Source: Saccharina japonica
Taxonomy: Eukaryota > Sar > Phaeophyceae > Laminariales > Laminariaceae
Assembly: GCA_008828725.1 (NCBI GenBank)
Contig: MEHQ01004224.1
Location: 122,225-186,224, forward strand
DNA: 64,000 nt
Direction: 5' to 3'
The position numbers and the translations under genes were made by a program. The notes below the pieces were generated by a model. That model saw only the letters and a program-made list of their open reading frames with translations, did no database searches and was not told the origin of the DNA. Position 1 is the first letter of the stretch, and each line of letters opens with the position of its first letter. Below, in pieces: positions 47,205 through 56,057 of the stretch.

Positions 47205-50200
47205 GCCAGTCATAAATAACCTCGCCCAAAAGTGCTGCCCCTCTCGCGCGTCTAAAATAGGGGCGTAGCGTAGTGTGAAGAGCTTTGAGCTCGCACAGGG
47301 GTTCGATAGTTTTGTTTCTGGAGCGGATTACTTTTTTTTCCAGAGCGGGAAGGGTTGCCAATTACCGGACACGCTGTTTTTTTTCCCCGGAAATCTCTGG
47401 TCGAGGGCCTTCCGAAAAAATAGCATTTTGTACTTAAGTCCGCACCCGTACCGTTGTCGAGAGAGCGAGTGCTGAAAAACGGTGCTGTTTTACGGGGTGG
47501 GCTAATGTAGTAAATAGGACCTACGGTGCACACAAAAACCTATATATTTCCCTATTTTTATGAACAAATTCGGTCCTATTTACTATGGACCCCCGTAACA
47601 ACACCCCCTGTGCGAACGCAACGATCTCTACGGGTATGTAAGCCATGCGCTGGGTGGGGTAAGGCGTCCTCCTTGTTGCAGCATAAGTTGCGCGGCGAAA
47701 CACGCCCATACGTGGGATCGGAAGATGGGCCTATGATTGGTGTGTACGCTGATTTTTACCTCTATTACCTTGTCTAAACTACGACGCAATTCCTGTAATT
47801 TTTGTATGTACATACAAGGTTCTCCTTCGGGATGTTGTTGGCTTGAAATCCCGGGGGTACCGCAAGTCGAATAGGGGGAACACAAGCGTTCCTATGTACC
47901 TGGTATATAGATGAGGTTTATTGTGTGAGGTTCATTGGTGGTGTTGTATCGCTGCTGCGACTGCTGCTGCTGTTTTTTCCGCTGCTGTACTGCGCGGGAA
48001 CTTTAGAAATCAGAGTGGGCTTGGGTTGGAATCGCCCAACTTGCTGTGTTCAGGATGACACGCCCACATACAGCATACATACATACGCACACACGCATAC
48101 ATACACACATACGTACGACACAGAGAGAGGACAGTTCGTCGCCGTCCAACATAGACCGTGTTGTTGTATCATGCATGGCTGCTACAGCGTCCACCAAAAG
48201 CTTAATCTTTCGGTGCATTTCAGACAGGTATTCCTGTCCAGAAACAGACAGCATAGACAGCCACAAATAAACAGAGAAAAGCTCGAACTGCACCTGGTCC
48301 TGTCTCTTCTTTCTTGAGACTGGACTGTTTTCCTACGAGTAGTTCCTACGTTACTGCTGTAGGATCCTGGTTGGATTTTCTCCTGGTAGCTGTGGGCCGT
48401 GGGTCCTGTACATGCACGCACAGCACCATTCGTAGCCGTCAGAAAGGCGATACTCGTAGCGTGAACAACGCTTGCTGTGTGTTGTACAGCTTCTGTTGTA
48501 CTACTGTGCTATTGGGTGATACCGGTACCCCTGAGACGCCGTGGCTTCTTTGTATATATCGTTGTGTAGTCTAGACTAGACATGGATCCGCAAAGTAGCA
48601 CCGAAATATTCGTAGACCGGCCTATAGTGCACGTACTGTACGTATGATCTGCATACGTAGATCTGCGTATGTACCGCAGTAGAGCCAACATGTCACTAAA
48701 ATGGGCATTTGTTTTTTTTGCAAGCCTCGTGCATGCAACTGCTGTACACAGCCCAGAGAGAGCTTCACACAGGCCTGGAGCATGGTATCGACTACGGCCG
48801 CACGCCGCTTGATGTGTGCCGTGTTCGATGCCAAGTCGGTGTAGTCCTTGTTGTCTCGCGCTTGGTGCGTTCTTGTGTGTTCTCTTCATGCGGCAGGGAA
48901 AAAACGAATCATCACATATCACATCATGAAAAAACAAGTCGGTACAGGTTTTAACATTGTAGCCTCGGGGCGATGTCAACTCGGAATGCCTCCCGTAGTT
49001 ACTTGCCAAACGTTCGCGACTTTGAAGGCCCAGAGCACGCGCCACGGACCTTGGCCGGGGCCCGCATTTGCACCGTGGTGTACACGCGGGCCCTTTGCGT
49101 GCCTCGCAGCCGAGAGCGCGAGAGAAGACCTGCGGCCCGAAGAGGAAAGTTTTGTGTTGCGCAAAATAAGTGTATTTCATACCCTGGTAAACTGTAATAT
49201 GTAATATGTTTCTGGGGTATTTTTCTATTCTAGAATTGATGAGGCCTGTCCTATGACCACCACGAACCCGATATTGGCGAGTAGTTTTTGCGAAAGCATC
49301 AACAGCAAAAACAACAACTCCACCACCAACACAAAAAAAAACGATTGTGGCACAAGTGTGTATGGGTGCGTGCCCAAGGCATAGACACTTCATATGCGGG
49401 CAGCGACGATTGGTCGCTCGACACGTGCCGTTTAGCCGTGAGCAATGACCCTCTCCACCCCCCACCCCACCGCCGCGGCCGTCCCCGTCCCCGTATTCAC
49501 AGGAATACAACGGTGGTGGAGGAAACCCCGACTTGTTCTTCAACAGGGCTCACGTGTTCCACTACAGGGAGGACTACCCGGAAGCCGTTCGAGATTACAG
49601 GTAATGACGCCGCTCATATTTACCTAAACGTGTGCAGGACACCAGGGCCCCATGGGGTGTGTCCAGGTCCACAGGGGGGCTTGAGGGGCGGGGGGGCAGG
49701 GTGTATTCGATGGGTATGCATGGCCGTAGTCGTATGACCGTAGGGGGGGGGTAGCAAAACAGCCACACCGCCCGTAAGAGTCGTGGAACGCGATGTCGGC
49801 GTTGGAGCCGATCGAGAAGAAGGAGGAGGTTTTGCCAAAGGCACCAGGCCGAAATGTGCTATACACAAGACGAAGCATCTCAAGCCCACACCCTCGTATT
49901 GTACCTGCTGCTGTACATGAAGGCTCTAAAGAGGTACCTGGTATGATAATGCACTGTAATCGTATTGCGAAAAATCAATAGTTCACCCGAAGGAATTTCT
50001 TCTCTTCATTTCATTTTTTTTTTGTTTTTTTGTTCGGGTGATAAATAATCTACTTCGCCAGTCATCCCTCGCCCTCCAAGACCAGTTTCAGCAGTTGTCG
50101 TTTCCAACGGACAGTACACCCCGAGGAACGCCGGCGAGCTATGTAAATGGGATACCGAACCCACCCCGGCTTAAACACCCCAGACAAGCGCCGAGAGGGA

Positions 50201-53200
50201 AAAGGGTAGACACCTGTGATCACGGCCTGTTGTGGTTCAAAGTGCCGCCATTTTTCAAAGCTTCTGAAATGTAGGCTAGATAAAAAACCCGGTGGTCACA
50301 ATAAAAAAGCGTTCATGTGGGGGAAGGCTTTGACGAATGTCCGAAACTTTAGGCGTATCCTCCCGAGCGTCTTTTTATTGTTGGCAGCTGCTGTAGTTCC
50401 CCTCCGACAGAGCTATGCATGCTCCGACCGTGCGTCCGGTACTGCACGGAAAAAGCGCGAACGCCGGAATTTTCGTGCTCTCTCGCGGGTGGTGTTTTCT
50501 ACGGAGAAGTTGCTGGCGAATTGCGCCGAGGCGCCTGGAAACGGTTCCCGTCCCGGCAAAGACAACGTCGAGTTTGTGTCGTTATCAGAGTTGGCGATTC
50601 TTTGTCTCTTTCATACGTCCCTGAGCTAGCTGTGGGGCTATGAGTAGACATCGTGGTATGCTTTGGGCGTGCTGATTCAACAAGCGGGCTTGGTCTTGAG
50701 AGGGCCTGCAGCGTAGGCTGTACGTACATGCGCCGGGATCGAGAAGCACGCACTCGAAAATGTTCAGCAGCCAGCCGCCGGTTACGTTGTTGTTGTTGTT
50801 GTCGTTGCTGTTGTTGTTGTCGTCTACTCGTTGCATTTTTTTTTGTTTTTTCAAGCAGACAGGGAGATGCATTGCGCGACGCGCACCGTGACCACTGCTG
50901 ACGTACTCTCCCACCGCTTTTCCTCTCTTACTGAACGTATCAGGCAAGCACCGTGACCCCGCCCTCTTACCTACCTCCCCTGCCCTTTACCAGTTTAATT
51001 TTAACCGCCATTGCCATTAGGCGCCTAACATGTTTATTCTTGCTTGCCGCAGACTGGCACGAGAGCTGGACCCTTTCCTGCCGGTGGATCAGGCGCTCCA
51101 CTCCATACAAACCGGGGTCGAGAGGCTGGCAAAGCTCGTTGAAAAGAAGGCAAGCGTACTTTCCATCTAACCCATCTAACCCATCTAACCTACAGCGCGA
51201 TGATGCCGGCCGCGAACAAGACATATCTACGAGTAGCATACATGATAAACGCTCTAGCAGTAGTACTACATAGTTTACGGGGAGGGGAAGCGTGCTCAGT
51301 GATCCCCGCCTGCGGTTCCGCGTGCTGGCGAAGTGTTGTCTCTTGTTGGCATGGCACAGCGGGCATGAGAGGGGTACATACGGGCGGGCGGGGTGGGGGG
51401 GGATCTGATCAACGCATACTGCTGACCAGGTAGCGAGCAAGTTTTATACATTCGTGGGCAGTAGACGCAGACAGCAGTATTGCGGTGTTCCGAGCCTAGA
51501 TAGGTGATACGCGCCCCAGCACGTGGCCAGAGAGAAACCCGTCCGCGACGGCTGTTGTGGCGTCAAGGAGAGCGGGTAGTAGGAGTGTCCCTCAGGATGA
51601 AAGCGCGGCCCCGTTGAGGTATCCTCCGGCGTTTTGCGAGCACGCGGAATACCTCGATCACGAACGCAACTGCCGCCGTAACAGCAGTAGCAACGTAGCA
51701 TTCATCCATTTTTAGTGTTAGGGCGCTCACTTGTGTACTGCTGTATTCCCGTCTCTACCTGTAGCGCTACTTGTAATTTGACGTAACTCATTTTTTCGTT
51801 TGTCTTTCCTCGTGCAGGGTGGCCTCAAGGCGAAGCGGTTGTCGCAGCTTATCGCGTCGCTAGGGGGGAGCTCCGCAAGAAAAGGCCTCGGAGAATCTCA
51901 TCGGCTAGTGCGTTTAAGAGACCTAATGCTCGGGGGAAACAAGGGCGTCGCGGTGGCATTGAAGGTGACAAGCAGCAGTACGATGGTTGTAACGGCGACG
52001 ATCGCCCGCGCTTACGATATAGAGGTAGCACTTGTTTGGCGAAAACCGTTTCTTGACTTGGTGGGTCTTCTTGACCAAGGAATTACCAAGTATTGTTGGA
52101 ATGCCGTTCGTGTACAGTAGTGTCACACAACACTTTCGTTGTATACCTCGCTACGCCCTGGAATGGTTCATCTTGATTTATGTTTTGTCGGCTTGGGTGA
52201 GATAGACAGCTCCTATACTATAATCAAGTTAATCAAGCGAGGGGCCTCACAAGCGTGAGGAGCTATGGCCTCTACCGTATCTCGCGTCCAACAGCTGTAC
52301 GATGCATACCACGCGATACGATACGACGACGGTGGTATTCCGAAGGACGGAGTGTTCGTGCATTGCGCAAAAGCGTGCTAACCGTTACAGCTGAACTCTT
52401 GTGGAATGAGGGCGGAAGCCGTAGTTCTAACGAATCAACCTATGCGGCACGCATGCATTGTTTTGAACTACGAACGGACATGTAGCCCCCTCACGTGGCA
52501 TGGTGGTGGTCGTAGCTTTAGCCTCTCGACCTTCCGTACGTGGAGTGATCCCCCTTGCGGAGCATGCTAGCTTACGACGCGACGGTTCTTCCGCACGTAT
52601 GTACAACATCCACATTTTCTCGTTCCTCGATAATATTCCGGGTTGCACTTTGCTTTCGATTTTGTATCGTATTGTTGCGCAACCCCCACTCGGAGAAAGG
52701 GGAGTGGAGAGAGGGGAAGCCCCTCGTGGTTGGACCAACAGCAACCCCACGCAAACATCCGTAAACACGAGTCAACTTCCATCCCACCTGGAGATGTGGA
52801 GCTCTAGACGCCAGCCCCCAACATGGGGTTGGCTCGATTTACGAATGTACCAAAAAAACACCGAGCCATTGTCGCAACGTGTCAGATACCACAGCCTCGC
52901 AAAACGCGCTACTAGCCACAACCAGCCCTCGAAGGCACAGCGACGCATTCCTAATCTTGTACTCTTCGCGCTTTCAATCCGTCTCGCTAACAAATCCCTC
53001 CGCGCGGCTGCTGTTGCTTTGTGGCTGCGCGATGTTGTCCACTGCCTGGCAGGTGGTGATTCCGGCGGGACAGAACTCGCAGCCGCCGGAGCGTTTTGTC
53101 GTGGTGGACGGTAACGGAGAATTCGCGGTCTTGTCCCTCTACTCGGTGAGCACACATTTTCACGCGACATACGCAGATGCACGGCAGTTAGAAACGCCTG

Positions 53201-56057
53201 TTCATATTGCTTGGGCTTGAATAAATCCTTACCCGCGTGTCGGTCGTGCCCTTTGTTTTTTATTTCGAGCGTTATGCAAGGGTGTAACGGAGGGACGACG
53301 GTAGCCTGTTTACGGTGTGTTTTGCGCGTGTTAGCGTGCGCCGCTGGCTCACGACACCAATGTTTCACGGCTCATGAACGTAGATAAGTGCAACGCCAGG
53401 ATTTTTTTTATCTCAGTCTACTGGAAGCGGCAGTGCTCTTGAGGCATGGATCGTTTTGACACTTTTAACCTATACCGTCGACCGCCTGGGGCACAACACG
53501 TTATCGTAGCTGAAGGTGTGGCACCGCCCTGATGGCTGCAAACAGCATGCACCAAGGCGACGGTAATGTAGTGTGCAGCTGCGTTTGCTCGGTGTGCAGC
53601 ACGGCGGCGGACGCATGGCACGTCGACATGCGAACCACGTTTGCTGATGCCGTGCGTCTATTGACGCTTCCCGCTGCCGAAACTTGCTGCAGAAAATACA
53701 CGGTTGGCTGTGTTGCACCAAGGGGCACTAGTCTTTAGTATTCCCACCTAGAATAGTTATCGGGCGATTGGGGCCGCGAACTGATTTTCCTAAGAGTCTA
53801 CGTTTGTCTTGTGAGAGGTGGAGGGGAGAGAGGAGGAGTGATTTTGAATACCAGTACGTGTACAGGCAGTGCGAGAGTCACCCCACGTCGGGGCCTCGCT
53901 GAAGTACTGCTGTACGTACGAAAACGAAGACGACAACAAACGTACACGAGCAAATCGTTTCCCCTTTTTTTTTTTTTCAGGATTGATGGATACGCCTGCT
54001 GCCGCTGCTGCCTGCGTTGTGGGTGTGTGCTGATGGATACACATTTGTCTGTACGTACAAAAGCGAAGACGCTTGCTGCGTGCCGATCGACTGTTTGTTT
54101 TTGAGTGTTGAAATGAACCGAAAACACACAGAGAGATATCTGAGCGGGACGCGCGCGTTATTAGGGTCTCCGACTTACCCTTAGGGTCTCTTTCACACGG
54201 TGACCGGTGATATGTGGCGGGAGCCGGCCACGCATCAGATAAAAAAAAACTTCGTCGCTGGTGTGCAGAAAACAACATTAAAAAAAGTCTTGCTGTACGC
54301 TCGAAAGCGAACGTGACCCCAAACACACATAAGGAATTCCCCCCAAAGTTAGATTTTTCTTGTTTTCATAATTGTTATTGTGAAGGAAGCATACCATCAG
54401 TCGTCGACGTAAAGTCAACTAGCTATTGATGGATACATTTTCTGCTGCATGGTGTGAGTTGATGACTGTACGACCAGGCATTTATAAGCACCGCTTGTAC
54501 TCTCATAAGTATTAGGCACCGCTTGTGTTTCCACGTCAACAACAAAACGGCCCTTGTATTCTCAGATAGCGGGCGAGAGAAGTACCACTGTATACCAGGT
54601 ATAAAACGGTGGTAATACTCCCGGCCAGAGAAGCAGCCATGTCCTGATGGACTATCAACCGAGTTATAACGACTTGTGCAGCCGCCGCGCGACCGCCGGA
54701 TAGCCCTCGTCACAGCATAGACAGGAAAGGCTGTTTTTATATTCGGGGTACAACCAGCAGTTTGAAATCTGTTGCTACGCGTTGTCGTGGATGCAACAGC
54801 AGCAGTAGCAGCAATGATTATATGCCGTTCTACCTGCCGAACATTACCTGCTTTATGAGAGCACGTCGAGTCAAATTCCCGGACAGAGTAACTCGTAATC
54901 GAACCCTACGGCGTTGCCCGCCATACAAGCATTTGCTGTGGGCCGTGAGACAAGGCAACGGGATAGAGAACGGGCAACCCGCTGAGAATCGGGAAAGCCC
55001 AGCGAACGGACATGATAGCCTCGAGCGTGTTGTGCCGATCCATCGTCTAGACGCCACGGGTGCAGCAGCAGCAGCAGCAGCAGCAGCAGAGCAGTAGTGT
55101 CGGTAGTTTGTTGGTGTCGTCTGTACGATCTTTTCATTGTATCATTCCAGGCGGAGCATTCATTTAATCTCAACACATCGTTTCAGCGAAATCGTGCCGT
55201 TTGGCACACACGGCACGGTGGGAGGTGGCGCTTGGCACAAGTGATTCGGCTGTCTCAGCTACCCCTGCCCGTGGTCGCACCGTCGAAGCTAACGTCCCGC
55301 CGATTATGCTCATTTTTCGAGAGCCACGCTTGATGGGTAGTGGCTTGAGAAATAAGGGGTCAATAATTTTCTCCAATGCTTCGCTTAAAAAAAGGGGTCA
55401 GTTTTCTTTACTGGTATTAAATTTGACTGCAGACGGAAAACCTAAGAGAAACCTGACAACCTCTTAGGAAACTCGCTCTTGGCTTGGTTGGCGCTAACGG
55501 GCTCTGACCCCTACCATGGCCGTGAGGCAGTTGTTTTGTCGCCTATGCATTGTCCACACCTGGTGTGTTTCCGTCCCCCCCCCCCCCCCCCCCCCCCGTC
55601 CATTTGACAGATTTCGAAGGAGGCGTGCGAGAGGATCCGGAGCAAAGACACGCTGCTCGTGAAGAATCCAGCCCTCAGGACAATATGCCTCGGTTTGCGA
55701 CCTGCAGCTCGCGCGGCCAACAGCTCTGTGGCGGGCACTGCAAAGCACGCTGCCGACGCGGGGAACGTGGTTTCTAGTGCGAGGCGTAGCGACAGTCCCA
55801 TCGCCGCCGTTGGCGGTAAATCAACAATACCCGCTAATGACACGGCGGATTTGGGTGACACAGGGAGGATTGCCTGTGCCAGCGACATGGAGGCGTTGGC
55901 GACTTCGTGCCGTGAGACGCTGTTGGGGGCGACTCCTTTCCTCTCTCCTTCGTACCCGGGGATCCAGACCGATCCAACAGATATGCTTCTGAACGGGGAG
56001 GCGATGAAGGCGAGCTTTGCCGCGCCCGATGTTCGCCTGGCCAACTTCGACAAATGA
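33217..56057 (+). CDS. TTC5: TTC5/STRAP homologue, TPR plus OB-fold protein (11 exons joined)
   Basis: Joined coding exons: 33217-33855, 37401-37498, 39609-39672, 42700-42810, 44235-44321, 46701-46853, 49503-49600, 51053-51149, 51818-51964, 53053-53145, 55611-56057. All junctions keep frame and give 677 aa. Residues 1-190 are a low-complexity acidic/Ala/Ser extension. From about 195 on the protein is co-linear with animal TTC5 (440 aa): an N-terminal helix (LLDTHDNFFSS), TPR helices (GRALDVFSDFNPEAEKCLAK; GWDALGHCYWKK; SWYVLGNAF; NPDLFFNRA), a basic linker (GGLKAKRL) and the C-terminal OB-fold, whose last strand ends near DMLLNGEAM. Animal TTC5 is a p300/JMY cofactor and the reader of nascent tubulin in tubulin mRNA autoregulation, acting at ribosomes. 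Intron 8 uses a GC donor; the others are GT-AG. The order of exons and the family are secure; the 5' limit and the last 90 residues are less so. Confidence 0.88.
34395..34745 (+). repeat. Telomere-like minisatellite with CCAAT motif (intron 1)
   Basis: About eleven units of roughly 32 bp. Each combines degenerate CCCTAA/CCCTGA copies with GCCAATCAGACCAA. The first unit has three perfect CCCTAA repeats. CCAAT plus flanking GATTGG-type sequence is the NF-Y binding core in eukaryotes; any binding here is speculation. Confidence 0.9.
35482..35653. repeat. (CAA)n microsatellite (intron 1)
   Basis: About 57 triplets of CAA with AGC, AAG and TAA interruptions. Confidence 0.95.
36176..36372. repeat. 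(CAG)/(CAC) microsatellite (intron 1)
   Basis: Mixed CAG and CACCAG tract of about 200 bp, with a short unique insert around 36205-36245. Confidence 0.95.
36708..36978. mobile_element. Family M3 element (intron 1)
   Basis: Diverged M3 copy ending at the complement of GACGCATGCTACGCTACA. Inner segments GGCTGAAATTATTTCTGAA and CCTCCAAAATCAGTTTTTT are shared with 41174-41437. Confidence 0.6.
37127..37290 (+). repeat. Repeat D6 upstream of exon 2
   Basis: About 160 bp with GTCTGAGTTACGACTAGGAA and ATAAATGGGATACAACAACA. The same series of words occurs at 38580-38785, beyond exon 2, in the same orientation. An A-rich end suggests a retroposon. Confidence 0.65.
37347..37393. repeat. (TTG)n plus T-run forming the intron 1 pyrimidine tract
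   Basis: Eight or so TTG triplets followed by 20 T, ending seven bases before the exon 2 acceptor (TCGCAG). The microsatellite serves as the polypyrimidine tract. Confidence 0.85.
37401..37498 (+). CDS. TTC5: TTC5 exon 2
   Basis: 98 bp, phase 0 to phase 2. Encodes the helix RRLEAESEEVMEALARVGDI, which aligns with the helix following the first one in animal TTC5. Acceptor GCAG, donor GTGTGT. Confidence 0.85.
38580..38785 (+). repeat. Repeat D6 downstream of exon 2
   Basis: Second D6 copy in intron 2, with an A14 run (38767-38780) at the same end as the A-rich segment of the first copy. Confidence 0.65.
39609..39672 (+). CDS. TTC5: TTC5 exon 3
   Basis: 64 bp encoding GRALDVFSDFNPEAEKCLAK, matching the GKALNVTPDYSPKAEELLSK stretch of animal TTC5. 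It completes a split Arg codon with exon 2. The acceptor GAAAG is weak but is the only one that keeps frame. Upstream pyrimidines come from a CAC/CCG triplet tract (39515-39590). Confidence 0.85.
40987..41075. mobile_element. piggyBac-type MITE with TTAA target (intron 3)
   Basis: 89 bp, almost entirely one hairpin: CCCTTTTAGGACTGCAGACC on the left against the complement of CCCTTACAGGACTGGAGTCC on the right, with GTTTTGGGGACAA paired inside. It is flanked by TTAA (40983-40986, 41076-41079). TTAA duplication with CCCT ends is the signature of piggyBac elements. Confidence 0.85.
41174..41437. mobile_element. Family M3 element (intron 3)
   Basis: 264 bp between GACGCGTGCTACGATAGAGG and the complementary GAAGCATGCTACGGTAAAGG. 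Contains the CTCCTTAACCCAAAATCGTC signature. Confidence 0.75.
41438..42584. other. Rest of intron 3, nothing firm
   Basis: Starts with a diverged relative of the 84-bp array and its downstream block (41460-41615). A 253-codon plus-strand open frame (41550-42311) runs through it with no recognisable domain; I do not accept it as a gene. Confidence 0.4.
42585..42698. repeat. (CTACTG)n microsatellite at the exon 4 acceptor
   Basis: CTG/CTA triplets in hexameric order for about 105 bp, running to within a few bases of the intron 3 acceptor TGCCAG. It supplies the pyrimidine-rich stretch. Confidence 0.95.
42700..42810 (+). CDS. TTC5: TTC5 exon 4
   Basis: 37 codons, phase 0. VKLNPAEPDGWDALGHCYWK is a canonical TPR (W, LG, Y and A/F positions) and aligns with [20 protein letters not shown] of the animal protein, followed by AARRCFHQALDK. 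Confidence 0.92.
42811..44234. other. TTC5 intron 4
   Basis: 1,424 bp, GTGATC to AGCAG. Contains a (TA)n tract (43257-43276). I see no mobile element with clear ends. The acceptor region is T-rich (44180-44215). Confidence 0.6.
44235..44321 (+). CDS. TTC5: TTC5 exon 5
   Basis: 29 codons, phase 0. ESLRQLSMLLRQL matches VSLQNLSMVLRQL of human TTC5 almost residue for residue. It includes the Arg (residue 319, codon 44277-44279) at the position of human R147, which I recall as needed for binding nascent tubulin. The start at GGG after GCAG is chosen because it keeps the alignment ungapped. Confidence 0.92.
44482..44957 (+). repeat. 19-bp minisatellite (intron 5)
   Basis: About 25 tandem units of CTTGTTCGGTATTGGCAAC. 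A 171-bp higher-order period (nine units) is visible: the series with CTCGTTCGG and GGTGTTAACAAC starts near 44597 and again near 44768. Units of 19 bp read through all three frames, which explains the long open frames on both strands. Confidence 0.95.
45050..45200. repeat. AGATCATCTA-type short repeats (intron 5)
   Basis: ATCTAGATCATCTA and ATCTATTTATAGATCATCTT words alternate several times; many are self-complementary. Confidence 0.7.
45418..45482. repeat. Poly-C tract, 65 bp (intron 5)
   Basis: Uninterrupted run of 65 C, followed 22 bp later by the assembly gap and another C-run. Its true length is unreliable. Confidence 0.9.
45505..45514. other. Assembly gap (10 N)
   Basis: Ten ambiguous bases between two C-rich runs, most likely a sequencing or assembly failure in poly-C. 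Confidence 0.95.
45696..45813. mobile_element. Family M1 MITE (intron 5)
   Basis: 118 bp between TA dinucleotides with ends CGGAGGGCCATAGTAAATAC and the complement of CGGGAGACCATAGTAAATAG. It carries a TACCTGGTA word (45749-45757) that the other M1 copies lack. Confidence 0.75.
45908..46235. mobile_element. Family M3 element carrying a nested piggyBac-type MITE
   Basis: M3 signature segments are present in order (ends, GCGAAAACGTTTTCTGAATG, GGCTCCTTAACCCC) but are split by the insertion at 45968-46049. The right half shares CTATACTATAATCAAGT with the M3 copy at 52008. Confidence 0.7.
45968..46049. mobile_element. piggyBac-type MITE nested in M3 (intron 5)
   Basis: 82 bp between TTAA at 45964-45967 and 46050-46053. 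The M3 copy at 28296 reads GACCTATTAAAGGCTCC without interruption, so the empty site is known. Starts CCCCTTAAGAACCGGTCCCA; only the outer 15-20 bp are inverted. Confidence 0.85.
46701..46853 (+). CDS. TTC5: TTC5 exon 6
   Basis: 51 codons, phase 0. ESLRLAKEAVALDVGSGTSW then YVLGNAFVASFF aligns with the animal segment containing RQAKLAVQMDVHDGRSWYIL and LGNSYLSLYF. The exon ends in DRALQAYKKA, the next TPR helix. Acceptor GCAG, donor GTGAGC. Confidence 0.92.
47160..47202. repeat. Poly-C tract, 43 bp (intron 6)
   Basis: Uninterrupted C-run; both neighbours are C-rich. Confidence 0.95.
47493..47595. mobile_element. Family M1 MITE (intron 6)
   Basis: 103 bp between TA dinucleotides (47491-47492, 47596-47597). 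The left end is the diverged form CGGGGTGGGCTAATGTAG seen at 15.8, 22.1 and 24.0 kb; the right end is the standard M1 form. Confidence 0.75.
47596..49502. other. Rest of intron 6
   Basis: Contains ACATAC/CACACA short repeats (48070-48120) and no clear mobile element. A 344-codon minus-strand open frame (48509-49543) overlaps the exon 7 acceptor and has no recognisable domain; rejected. Confidence 0.45.
49503..49600 (+). CDS. TTC5: TTC5 exon 7
   Basis: 98 bp, phase 0 to 2. NPDLFFNRAHVFHYREDYPE matches [20 protein letters not shown] of animal TTC5, with Asp394 at the position of human D225. The acceptor ATTCACAG is preceded by a C/CCG-rich tract. Confidence 0.92.
49685..49750 (-). mobile_element. 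C-tailed S2 3' end (intron 7)
   Basis: The reverse complement reads GGTCATACGACTACGGCCAT followed by a CACCC/C-rich run. No body of the element is recognisable upstream. Confidence 0.5.
51053..51149 (+). CDS. TTC5: TTC5 exon 8
   Basis: 97 bp, phase 2 to 0. LARELDPFLPVDQALHSIQT then the helix GVERLAKLVEKK correspond to the last TPR helices before the linker in animal TTC5. The donor is AAG then GCAAGC, a GC-type donor with good extended match; no GT donor keeps the frame nearby. Confidence 0.88.
51150..51817 (+). other. TTC5 intron 8, GC-AG type
   Basis: 668 bp, the shortest intron. Starts GCAAGC and ends TCGTGCAG. Near its start is a triple ATCTAACCC repeat (51168-51192). Confidence 0.8.
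51818..51964 (+). CDS. TTC5: TTC5 exon 9
   Basis: 49 codons, phase 0. Starts GGLKAKRLSQLIASL, matching the basic KGKVKTKKLQSMLGSL linker of the animal protein; Lys453 and Lys455 fall at human K285 and K287, which I recall as ribosome contacts. It continues into the first OB-fold strands (LVRLRDLMLGGNKGVAVALK). Confidence 0.88.
52008..52288. mobile_element. Family M3 element (intron 9)
   Basis: 281 bp between GCGCTTACGATATAGAGGTA and the complement of GACGCGAGATACGGTAGAGG. Shares CTATACTATAATCAAGT with the copy at 45908. Confidence 0.7.
53053..53145 (+). CDS. TTC5: TTC5 exon 10
   Basis: 31 codons, phase 0. VVIPAGQNSQPPERFVVVDG then NGEFAVLSLYS aligns with the OB-fold strands [20 protein letters not shown] and GPCYAVMVYNI of animal TTC5. 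Acceptor GGCAG, donor GTGAGC. Confidence 0.88.
55063..55089. repeat. (CAG)n microsatellite (intron 10)
   Basis: Nine CAG triplets. Confidence 0.9.
55575..55597. repeat. Poly-C run at the exon 11 acceptor
   Basis: 23 C followed by GTCCATTTGACAG and exon 11. It acts as a pure C polypyrimidine tract, or is a length-unstable neighbour of it. Confidence 0.85.
55611..56057 (+). CDS. TTC5: TTC5 exon 11 (terminal)
   Basis: 148 codons plus TGA. The first 25 residues (ISKEACERIRSKDTLLVKNP) match the OB-fold strand around GDSVAIPEPNLR in animal TTC5. The last strand (GIQTDPTDMLLNGEAM) matches SSVRVETPLLLVVNGKPQ. Between them lie about 80 Ala/Ser/Asp-rich residues absent from animals, either an insertion in a surface loop or an unrecognised intron. 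The frame stays open throughout. Confidence 0.8.
   Translation: MSKEACERIRSKDTLLVKNPALRTICLGLRPAARAANSSVAGTAKHAADAGNVVSSARRSDSPIAAVGGKSTIPANDTADLGDTGRIACASDMEALATSCRETLLGATPFLSPSYPGIQTDPTDMLLNGEAMKASFAAPDVRLANFDK

Larger units (their letters stand above)
53146..55610 (+). other. TTC5 intron 10
   Basis: 2,465 bp with a CAG tract (55063-55089) and a 23-C run (55575-55597) that forms the pyrimidine tract of the exon 11 acceptor. No other element with clear ends was seen. Confidence 0.7.

Noticed and set aside
48509-49543. 344-codon minus-strand open frame
   Set aside because: Lies in TTC5 intron 6 and overlaps exon 7 in antisense; composition is irregular and no motif is recognisable.
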